Below, piece after piece: positions 22,101 through 32,500 of a DNA stretch of 64,000 bases. The notes under the pieces were generated by a model. The model saw only the letters and a list, made by a program, of their open reading frames with translations. It was not told the DNA's origin and searched no databases. Source of the stretch: Culex pipiens pallens (lineage: Eukaryota > Arthropoda > Insecta > Diptera > Culicidae); assembly GCF_016801865.2 (NCBI RefSeq), contig NC_068938.1:131964689-132028688 (forward strand). Reading direction: 5' to 3'. Position 1 is the first letter of the stretch. Each line of letters starts with the position of its first letter. The position numbers and the translations under genes are program-made.

Positions 22101-24249
22101 TCAAATATTACGTCCAGAGATTTTCGGGATTTTACCTAACTTTATTAATTAATATAATTTATAAATTTTTAAATGGGCCTAAATTGTACTACTATTGATT
22201 AGAGAACCTGAATAGGGAGACTGGTCGAAGTGAATTTGACGTACCCAAACAGACACGAGTTTGACGTATCCAAACGAGCATTTGCCTTTACGCCCAGCAA
22301 AACTTATCAGTGTTGCCAAGCTCAATACATACGTTGCCAGATCGATTTAGCAAGCTTAGACCAGTCTCCAGACGCCAAGGGTCTCTACTATTGATCTGTT
22401 TGGAAATTTCTGTTGCAATGATTTTTTTTATCGATTTGAAAAAAAGGAAACCACTCAGCAAAATTGAGTTTTTCTAATTTTCCTTCGTTGTTAATTCTTT
22501 ATTCCCGGCAGCTTTAACCTATGCGATCATTCGCTGGCCAACAACCAAATTTTTTTGATCAACAATGTGGAAAAAAATGTTTTGAAGAATTTTCTTGGCT
22601 ATTGTTTTGTTCCAATGGTAGATGAGGATGAAATATCAAAAATTAAATTAAATTAAACGTTTTTCAAAAGAACCATTCGGTCATCATAATAACTAACTTT
22701 TATTCCATCAAAACGAATAAAAAAAATCATGATACAGAATTTCGATTATTTTCATAGCTCTTTTGCACGAACAGTGACATATTTGCGAGAACTCTCGTAA
22801 CTCTCGTATGTTTGGTAGATTAACATCTAAACTCTCTTGTATGGAATTTATATGGAAATTCCCCATTTTTCTCGAGCTTGGGAGTTAAGGTGTTAAGATT
22901 ACGGTCCGAATTCCATCCTATTTGTCGATTTCAACTTATTTAGCAACACTTTTGATATAAACTTGCTTGCTCGCTCCACATTAAGCAATTTATTACTAGC
23001 TTTCGAATGAAAACGATTTTATGAGCTGAAATTAAACGCCAAAGTGCTGATATGCCAACATTAGGTGCACGATGGAATTACATGCTGTTCTTCTATCTTG
23101 TTGCTTTTCAAACCTCATGAATCATGATATCGAATGATAGGACCAAGGGTCCTAATTTTTAGCTCAAAGATCAGAAATCATCGAACGAATCGTTGCCGAC
23201 CGGAGCGAGCACGACAGGCTGGTGGCCAGCGGCTTGCTCAATCGCTTCACTCAGCGTAACAAATACTTCGTGAATTTCTTTTTCTACTAGCGCGGTGCTC
23301 ACTTGGCCTGCACTACCACAGTTTGCTGTCAATTAGAATTTGGTATGGTGGAAATGGCTGCCAAATGTGTCTTTGATGTTGTGTAAACAACAAAATTGCA
23401 AAATATTATTGATATCATTGATTTTAAGCAATTTCTTAAATGATCAAAGCAAAGCCGATCGCAAACTATTTTCAGTCAGCTTTGAGCGACTTAACGAAAT
23501 CGGTCTCTCTGAACCATTCGCTGTACTACCCGATTGGAGTGAGAGGGAGAGCAAAGAGAGAGTATTCAGTAGCGATTGGTGTGGAAGTGACAAACGGTAG
23601 GAATACATCAGAGCAGTTTTTCGTCGCTCTAGATTTGTGCTCGCGAGTGACTTAGTCTTATTGGAGCAATCAGGACCCTCGGCATAGGACTAAACATGGC
23701 TTCATGAATACCCCAAGATCTAATCTGTGCGACATTACAGAAGTAGTTAGGGAGCGTGTTTTTATTTCGTAACGTAGTTGAGAGGAGGGGCTCAGAGGTC
23801 GTTTTACGGTCCATTAAAAATATTTAAAATTTGTGTGGAAATTTTGTTACGAGGGGGGGAGGGGGTTTAAAAATCATTTTTTTAGCGTTAAGTAATAAAA
23901 GAACGCTCCCTTACAAAACCAAATCAAACATAATAATATTGAAGGATGTTGTCTTCAGCAGTCATGTGGACATTCTGTTACCAAACCTAACCACCACAGA
24001 AACACGGTTCTAAGAGTTTTCTCTTCTTTCTTCTCCTTCCCCAGGGGCTTCATCCATCTAGGCGCTGGTCTTGCTGTCGGCTTCTCGGGTCTGGCCGCCG
24101 GTTTCGCCATCGGCATCGTCGGTGACGCCGGTGTCCGTGGTACCGCCCAGCAGCCCAGACTGTTTGTCGGTATGATTCTGATCCTCATTTTCGCCGAAGT
24201 CTTGGGTCTGTACGGTCTGATCGTCGCCATCTACCTGTACACGAAATAA
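13170..24249 (+). CDS. Vha16: V-type proton ATPase 16 kDa proteolipid subunit c
   Basis: Subunit c of the membrane rotor (Vo) of the vacuolar H+-ATPase; it carries protons across endomembranes and apical plasma membranes. Coding exons are 13170-13248, 20474-20663 and 24045-24249, joined with correct phases into 157 codons, the normal family length. Exon 1 encodes the N-terminus (MVLGEENPVYSPFFGVMG). Exon 2 carries most of helix 1, helix 2 and the loop ending in YTLYK. Exon 3 carries helices 3 and 4. The protein consists of four hydrophobic glycine-rich helices. The essential proton-binding glutamate lies in FAEVLGLYG of helix 4. All splice borders are GT-AG. The start is fixed by family conservation. 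The two introns (7.2 and 3.4 kb) are filled with repeats but the exons show no damage. Confidence 0.97.
13249..20473 (+). other. Vha16 intron 1
   Basis: No second gene was recognised in these 7.2 kb. They are AT-rich, with a GC-richer first kilobase, a degenerate half copy of the palindromic MITE near 15355-15391 and a transposon-like repeat at 15854-16676. Short open frames here are scattered and unlike proteins. Intronic enhancers are possible but not visible by eye. Confidence 0.7.
15854..16676. mobile_element. non-coding DNA-transposon-like repeat
   Basis: Starts with GCCTTCCTCACTTTACTGAG and ends near GAGAGGAAGGCACC, giving a short inverted end (GCCTTCCTC/GAGGAAGGC). The sequence after the left end (ggctataaaatcactcgaaa) recurs on the opposite strand at 28166-28275, so it is a dispersed family. 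No transposase frame is present. Confidence 0.55.
21480..21605. mobile_element. 126 bp MITE with TIRs
   Basis: Ends ATAGAGTTATCTA and TAGATAACTCTAT are inverted repeats. The interior shares 'actagcacaccatt' and 'ggtacaaaatttaacctca' with the fragment near 6655-6735. Confidence 0.65.
22211..22392. mobile_element. uninterrupted copy of the gggagactggtc repeat
   Basis: Begins aatagggagactggtcgaag and ends with gaccagtctcc ... gggtctctactatt, so its outer parts are inverted. A second copy begins at 44741 but is split by a 4.35 kb insertion. This copy therefore shows the empty site (cttatcagtgttgccaagc). Confidence 0.8.
23171..23307 (-). other. exon-like minus-strand island, origin unknown
   Basis: On the minus strand an AG acceptor (GTAGTGCAG, at 23309-23308) is followed by 45 open codons ending in TGA at 23173-23171. 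The peptide is balanced and soluble-looking, with stretches such as VEKEIHEVFVTLSEAIEQ and QPVVLAPVGNDSFDDF at its C-terminus. The segment is GC-richer than the intron around it. The plus strand is also open here, so coding strand and coding status are uncertain. I do not recognise the family. Confidence 0.3.
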
Positions 24250-26427
24250 GCTGGAACTGTGTTGTGCGGTTCGAGTCGTCATCCATCACCACCACCACCA
24301 CAAACAACTCCAACTCATCAAACTCCATCAAGTAAAAACAACAAAACTGCGCGCTGTGGCCGAGCACAGCAAGATCCGAGTTCGGCCTGTAACATCCTTC
24401 GCGGCAGCAGTGACAATATTTACCAAAAAAACACACACAAACACAAACTTTATTACTACAAATTTTTCGTTTAGAAAAGGGCAAGAACTAAAGTCGCCAA
24501 TAATGTGCTTACGCAATGTTGTGGTATCCGCGTCGTTTACCAGCTTCTTAACATCCAGAAATTGATGGAGATGCCACCGCCACCTGCTTCCGGAACCTAG
24601 AACAAAAAAAACAATTGAGAGACTATGTATTTATGTAAAATATTGTATTTAATTGTAACCCACAAACAAAACAAACACACTTAATTTATGTAATTGTTTT
24701 GTCTCCCTCTGCGCGCCGCCCCCTTGAAAGACGAAAGCCGGCCGGAAGTCGGCGGACGGCGGCCCGGGTCCGGTTCCGAACAAATCGAAATTGAGTGCTA
24801 AATAATTGCTATTTGTACAAAACGAAAAAAAAACGATAGAACAAGGAAACAACCCCCGCTCCGTTGCTGCTTATCGCCCATATTGGACGAAGTGAGGGAG
24901 TGTGGCGGAACGCGGAACCTGTGCCAGAACCGCAACTTCCGGTTTGGTTTTGCGCGCGCGTATCTCGGTCAATTTCGGTTTAGATTGTTTTCTTCTGCAA
25001 TAATTATGGTTTTCTTCACACGAACAACATCAGCAAAACACAGAGAGAACGTTTTGAGATAAAAAAAAAAGTTACTCGAACGAAAAGCAAGTCACAAAAG
25101 GTTGAGTCTGTGATAAAAGCTTCCATCACAAACAAAGAAAAATCACAGGTTTAGCGAGACGGAAACGGTTCCCGGCAAACTCAACCGAAACTCCACCACT
25201 CTTACAGAACATCGGCGGGAACGCGTTTCGCGAGTGCTCAAAACTTGCTGAAACAAAGGTCCAGAGAGAGTATTAGACAGTTTTGTTTTCGGTCCCGGAA
25301 GGAGGTGCATTATTGGAAGAAACGAAAAAAACAAAGAGTTAGAACATTTCATTATTTCGCGTTCGTTACATATATGAAATCGTTCATAATATCATCGGGA
25401 AAGGCAGAGTATATTAAAGAAATCACACAAAATCCAACTTGTTCTATACCTTCAATGTAAATGTTCGTAAATACCTTTATTTCTTACGTGTAGATTGAGT
25501 TAGGAACAAAAGAAACAGCTGCATATTATAAAACAAATGTGATTGTTTAAAACAACTACTAAAAGAGAGTGTACTATAAACTGACTAGTTAAAAAAATGG
25601 ACCCGAAAGACCATCAAATTTAAAAGAGAGAGAAAAAGAGCGACCATCAACTCTGAAACAAACAAAAAATCCTTTGCGAAAGAGAACAATAACATCGTTC
25701 CTCTTTCGCACGCGGTGCTATTGCTTTGCAATGCAAACTAAAGACAAAAAAATATGTGACACACACACCGATACAAAACGACACACACACACGATCGCAG
25801 CAACCCGCGACGAATGCTAGCACAACTTGGCCACACCCCTCCTTTCGGAGCACCCCTCCTGGTGGCTACGCCGCCCCCTGGACCCGCTTCCGATGCGCGT
25901 ACGTTTTGATGCTGAAACCGGCGCGGAGGACGGGTTCCACCTGGGGTGGCGGACGTCCGCTTCGGTTTGTGTTCCGGAAGGTCACGCGCGCACCAACCGT
26001 TGTATAAAGTAACATCTCTTTTTTGGTTGGTGTGGCGTGAGCGGTGGTCAAGTGGTCCAGAAGCATTCGGAGTGAGTTGCCTGCGGCAACGTTCTCTCTG
26101 CGCGGAAGTGAAATCGTAATTGTTACCCCCGTCATCAGCAGGGAAAACACATCAAACGGAACGGCTTGAAACATCAGCATTGGCCGCCGGATACACGTTT
26201 GCCAACGAACATCTTGAGAAATACCAATATATCCAACCAAAAACAAAAAAAAAGAACACCCTGTTTTGTTGTGAGGAAGCTTTAATAAGATCCTAGAGAA
26301 AAGTTAAAACAAACAAATTATCGATAAGTTGAACAAAAAATACATACACAACACACAAAAAAAAAGTGGAAAACTGAAAATCTACCGAAATGACATTTGA
26401 ACAACATCTGAGAAGAAATTCAATAAA
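24250..26427 (+). other. probable long 3' UTR of Vha16
   Basis: A-rich, low-complexity sequence follows the stop codon, with CACA, CAAACA and CACC runs and no convincing ORF. A polyadenylation signal AATAAA lies at 26422-26427; whether the transcript reaches it is inferred. The 64-126 codon frames in this stretch overlap each other on both strands and lack protein character. Confidence 0.4.
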
Positions 26428-29400
26428 TTTAACTGAAAACAAATTAAGATTTTTTTTTATTAAATTGCGAAAGAAACTGCGAAAAATCCCGTCAAAGCAA
26501 CCTATGATCCGATCTCAAGTGATGACAGATGACAACCATATTGAATTCAAATTCGGAAACCAACCAGTTGTTTGACAAAATCTACGTTTAGCTTTAGGAT
26601 GGATAACATCAGATAAACAAATCAAAGCAAATCAAAGGATGGTCAGAGAATCAGTTTTTTCTTCGAAGACGAATTAGCATGCAATGTCTCACAAAGGATG
26701 CAGACATGAACGATCTCCCAGGATTTCTTGGCAAACAACGCCTGAAATAAGTACAAATTTCTTGAAGAAATTCAGGCTCATTTAAGATAGGGGCAGAGCG
26801 TTTTCATTGTCGACATTGGATGCAGGTGAATGAAAGTACAGAAACCGTGTCCCCACAGCTACAACGTCGAATACAAACACCACAAGGAATTAGACGAATC
26901 CGCAGGAACGGGAAACGCACAAAACCAGATGATGCAAAATTCGAGGTTGATAACCAAATTGTAGAAAACATGACTTTGTGCATTATCGAAGGATCCCATC
27001 TCAAGCCTGTTAGAAAACAGTTATACTGAACTGTGTCATACCAAGAAATGATGTCAACTTAATCGATACATCTAACTCACGTCCGTAATCGGGAAATGCT
27101 TGTTTTGCTGTACTGATGTACCACTACGGTCACTGCTTCTTAGTCAAATCAATCCGAATTCTGAAACGGAATTTGTATACGATTCTAATTAGATTCCGTT
27201 TCAGAAATCGGATTGAGCTAACTGGGTTGTTTTCACGCGGATTTCAATTTAATGATGCGTTTGATATTTAAAACATTATTCCAATTTTGATGTAGGACTT
27301 CGTATTACTCGAAGGTACTGGGATGCCACTCCGAAGTACTTGGGCCGCAGACCAGAGAACAGTGCGTCTGATTTTAAACGCCTATATTTTTGTTCATACA
27401 AATTGAAATGGATTTATGCACCTCCCTTTGAAATTAATTTTCTAAAAAACTAATAAAAGTGACGCTATAACTCGAACTAGTAATGCATTACATTTTATAT
27501 CAAAAATGCGCTGCCCTAACACGGACGTGAACCTCAAGTATGTTCATCAAGAATGACATTGACATTCCAATTTTAGCCTTGTTGTATGACCCAAAACCCA
27601 GACCCAATGTAACCCCTGAAGACGGTACCTGAAATATTTAAAATTGGGAAACCCAAATTTAAATGCTACATACAACTATTTCTTTGAGCTCTTCATGTGA
27701 TTTTGGACTTTTGTTCACAGATTTCATTGTTTTCTTCAAAACATGGTAAGACTTATTGGCAGCAGAGCAACTGGTTTGCTTCATAACAATTTTTTCCAGT
27801 CATGTTGTCTGGTGATGCATGGTGCATAGACCTTATACCGGGAATAGGAGCAGATCGCTCAAGGCCAAAGGAATTCTTCAAGCATAGTTTTCTGTGCTTT
27901 ACACTGAGCGGTTGAAATGTACGCTATATTCAAATTAGAGTTTGACTCGGCCCACGTGAACAGATCTTTGGCAGGCTGGCATTTCTTCAAATTTCAAGGA
28001 CTACTATGCTCTCACGCAATATATTGTAGAAAATTGATGGATTAGTAAATCATTTGCTAAGCGATACCAGGCCTTTTCAAATTAATGAATTGATATCTCA
28101 TGAATTATACAATTTACCCTGAAGTTTTAATTGAACTCAATCTAAAAACGATTCTTGAACCACCTCAGCTACCCTGAGATGATAGGTATACGTGAAGGTG
28201 GGTCTACGAGGTCGAATTGAGAAGTTCATTTTTCGAGTGATTTTATAGCCTTTCCTCATTGAGGTGAAGAAGGCAAAACACACGGCATTTTTTTACCGAA
28301 TTCGACAACATTCTAACCAATTTAAAACTGTTGAACGATCGACTGAAAACTACCGATTTCGGAAAAAATAAGTTGAATTCTGAAGTAAAATTTGTGATTG
28401 CAGGAAAAACACGCGATATGGAAGAATAGGCATTTTGACCATTTTAATCATAGACTTATTAGTAGTTAGTCTATGGATTTAATTATTTGGCTGATTCCTT
28501 GGGTTCTCAGCAATCTGAAATAGGATTTAACCGAGATTGGCACAGTCCGTTTTAAATTACTAATTTTTCCTTGTGTGAACACATGTTCCTGAATTTCATA
28601 TCAAGCGTATTGGGTTAAATCTCAATCTACGTTCTACTTCGAAGTTGCGTCAAAATGAGTCTTGGAACAACTATCTACAAAAAAAATAGCAACAACTACA
28701 ACAATTTTTGTAAACAAATGCTAAACTTTGGGGTGGTGCTAAAAAGAAGAGGGTTGAATCGAAATTCTTGCTTGTATTGGTGGTATCAATATAGCTCCAC
28801 CAAATTTAAGGATTAACTGAAAATGTTGATTTAAAAGTGTACGATTGAGGTGGAATGACCCAAACATATCACAAAAATATAAAACAAGCAACTAAAATTT
28901 GAGAGAAAAAATGAACTTGTTTTTTTTTTCAGAAATCTAATTTAAACAACGTTGATTCAAAATCAAAAATATCTTTTTGCAATTCCGTCGTGAAACTACT
29001 TAATTTTCCAGTCATTCTTTAACGACGAAACAGCCTACTTTTCTGTACCAAAAATAACAGAATCGAATAGCAACACTTTTCAAAATAAATGCTGAAAAGT
29101 TCTACTTTTCAGCACTGAAATGGGTGCTGAAAAGTTGAACTTTTCAGCACTTGTTTCGAAAAGTAACACTTTTCAACATTTTTTTTGATTTAAACGATTC
29201 ATTGACTAAATGCATGAAAATTTGACTTAGAATTTCATTCAATGGGTGTTTTCGGAATTGCATAAAATGTTGTATGGAACTCGTTGCAAAACTTGATCCT
29301 CTTTTTGCAACTTGCTGCATAAACTACTATTTTCAAAGAGTAACCATATAGGCAGCATTCTTTTAAAACGGCCTTGTTTTAAAGGTTGTCATCGTTAAGC

Positions 29401-29481
29401 AAAATGACTTCTTAAATTAATTAAAATTACTTATATTCTGCGTAACCTTCACATACAATGTGAAAACATTTTAAGCCGTAA
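26428..29481. other. intergenic spacer between converging Vha16 and PWP2
   Basis: No gene is seen. It holds a palindrome at 27158-27225 (aatccgaattctgaaacgga and its inverse), a half copy of the palindromic MITE (27581-27628), a reversed 5' fragment of the 15854 repeat (28166-28275), and a nested hairpin at 29088-29172 built from tgctgaaaagt / acttttcagca units. Confidence 0.65.
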
Positions 29482-29487
29482 TTTATT
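29482..29487 (-). promoter_or_regulatory. PWP2 polyadenylation signal
   Basis: AATAAA on the minus strand, about 36 bases beyond the PWP2 stop codon. Confidence 0.65.
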
Positions 29488-29522
29488 GAAAATTCTGTAC
29501 AAAACTCTGCTTGTACCTAGCA

Positions 29523-32500
29523 TCAATCCGAATCTTCCTCCATTTCCTCGTCATCATCATCCTCAACCTTCTTCCCATTCCGAGCAATCAACATCAACTC
29601 ACTATCGCTGGCATCGCTATCGCTGTCGACTCCATTCTTCTCTTTTTGCGCATCGACAGCTTCCTTTCTTCGAGACATGTTTTTCAACACTTGAATGGTG
29701 TACTTGTTAAAGTCACATCTGAAAAAAATAATCAAATTCTTAGTTAAATTTACAGTAAACTAAAGACATTAGGACTCACATCTTGTTCAACGACTCGTAC
29801 TTCCGGTTCAGCGTCTGGTGCAGCAGCACCAGCGTTTGCTGCGTCAGCACGTTCTCCTGCTGGCCAAGCCGCGTCAACAGCAGGTTCACCCACTTCAGGT
29901 AGAACTCGATGTGCGCACTCGTGCCCACGATCTTGGACACGAACTGCAGCGTCCGGTGGGCAAACTCATCCGGCATCGATTGGACAATCAGTTCAACTGA
30001 GGAAAACAAGTTTGAAAGTTAATATTTTGAAACCAATATTATGTAGTTCAAGCTCCTCACCATCCCTGTACGGCACGCCCTCGACGACCTCCTGGATCAG
30101 GCTGGTTTCGTTCAGCTTCAGCGCCATGATGAGCGCCGCGGAAAAGTCCCGCTTGCGGAGCAGCTCGCGGGTCGCCTTCGGAGTGATCTCCACCGACAGC
30201 TGGTACGGATCGAACACGATGCCCTTGTTGAGCGAGTACATCAGCAGTCCCTCGGTGGTGGCGGCGGCCCACGACTGGCCGGTGGGGGAAAAGCGCACCG
30301 CAAACACGTTGATCTCGGGCTTTTGGTTGCGGGCGGAGAGGTCACCGCGGCGAACGCCGGGCAGGGCGATGGCCACGTTGCCACCCTCGAGCTGTTCGCG
30401 CTCCTCGACGAGGGCCATGTTGCCGAACTCGGTGAGGTTTTTGCGGTTGATGTATTCCTGTGGAGGCGAGTGAAAAGAACAGTTTAGCATAGCATAGCAT
30501 AGCATTGGTGTCTACCCGTAGTTGCTACTCTGTTATTGACCAGGACCTCCAAGAATTGCTCCGTGGACCACAGATGAAGAGTAGGAACCAATCATCACCA
30601 CTTCGCAACATTCAAATGTCCCTATCATGCTAGCCAATCACAGCGCTGGCCACGACCAGTGGTAAGACACGGGGAAGTGGATAGGAATTTTAGTCCGATA
30701 CTTGAGTGATGAAAACCGCTAAATCGGCTGCGTCTTCGACAAAGTATCACGTGAGGTTTGAGGGTGTTAGTAAGATGGGTGTGAAGCCAGGATTCACCGT
30801 GGTAAGTGATGCGGCCGGTCAAATCTATTTATAGTCCTTAATTCTCCGTATGTTCTTGGATTCATTTTGGAAGCTTTCCAATTCGGTTCACCAAGCTTTT
30901 TGTGGTGAATTCTGGTCGTGTTGAAAGTTCAATATTCGCCTAACAATTATGCAGCCAGTGTTCTTGAATTCAACTTGCATTCAATATTGCATTTTTCCTG
31001 TTCTTAGGTTCACACAGATTCCAATCAAGTTTCTTGGATTCTTATAGCATTCTTAATCCTTCTAGACAACTAAGCCTCGATGGTCTGATGGTTAGCATTT
31101 TTGTCTGCTGACCCAAAGGACGGGGGATCGAACCCCGCCGCGATCTAATGAATTTTTCGTTCATATTCAAGTGTTCAGAATTCCTTCTTTCCATAATTTC
31201 TCGATAGGAGCAGATGGGAATCGAACCCAGAACCTTCCGCTTACAAAGCGAACAGCGTAACCATTCAGCCACGCCTACCCCTAGGCGAGTGAAAAGAACA
31301 GTTTAAATAAAAAAAAAAATATAAGATTTTAAATTTTTGTAAGAATTATTTTTCCTTTTAATTTTTTACTTTTTAATGGTTGGATTTTTGATCATCTTTA
31401 TTAGACATATATATACCCAAATTTGCAGTATTTGTGTTGTGAAACAATTTTTGAATATTGTTAGGGTGATACTAGATAGGCCCAAACAGACTATTTGATG
31501 TTCTAAAGTCAAAATCGGCAAAAAACATAGAACAATGTGTTAGTCGGCAACCGCGAGCAGCTTGGTGGCAACCGCTAACAACTGCATGACAACGATCATA
31601 GGACACCGGCAAGGTGTCACCTGAAATAATTTTCATTCCTACCTCAAACCTGTTTCAATAAAGACCGTTTTATTAAAGCTCCGCCTTTTAGGTTATGGGC
31701 CCAGGTCACGTTTTGCACTGAAGAAGTTTTTCTCAAGAAATTCCGAAGATGGCTGAAGAGAAAATCTGGCTGCTAAACGGGACGAACTATGGAAATTGGA
31801 AATTCCGGATGGAGGTCCTGCTTGAGGACAAGGGCCTGCTGCACTGTGTCAAAGCGCCCTTGGACCTGGCGGGACTGGCGGAGTTGGAATCGGACTCGGC
31901 GAACGATAAGCAGAGGAAGCGAGCGTTGCGGGCGGAACGGGTGGCCAAGGATCGAAGCTGCCGGAATCTGCTGGTCAACCGGATCGCCGAGGACCAGCTC
32001 GACCACGTGAAGGACGCGCGGTCGGCCAAGGAGACCTGGGACGCGCTGCGCGACGTGTTCGAGCGCGTCGGAATCGCTGGAAAGCTCTTCTTGAAGAAGC
32101 AGTTCCAGGAGTTACGGCTGGTGGAGGGCGGCGATGTTCCGGCTTTCCTGCTCCAGTTTGAGAAGCTGCTACGCGAGTTGAAGGCGGCCGGGGTCAAGCT
32201 GGAGAAGGAGGATATTGTGTGCCAGTTGCTGTTGGCTCTGCCGAGATCGTTCGACGCGCTGATCACGGCGGTCGAGACGATCGAGCCAAAGGACTTGACG
32301 CTCGAGTACGTCAAGAAAAGGGTCCTGGACGAGCAGGTCAAGCGGAACGCGCAAGCTGCCCCGCAGGATCCAGAAGATGGAGGATTGGGTGAGTCTGTGT
32401 TCGTGGGAAAGAGACGGGAAATCAGGTGTTTCGGCTGCGGCCGGCCCGGTCACAAGCGAGCAGACTGCCCCGATGGACGATCGGACGAAAGGGAGCCAGA

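Larger units (their letters stand above)
20664..24044 (+). other. Vha16 intron 2
   Basis: A 3.4 kb intron with two recognisable repeats (21480-21605 and 22211-22392) and an exon-like island at 23171-23307 on the minus strand. Otherwise AT-rich and featureless. Confidence 0.7.

Noticed and set aside
24250..26250. Small genes in the Vha16 3' region
   Set aside because: Frames overlap on both strands, are driven by CA/CACC repeats and show no family features.
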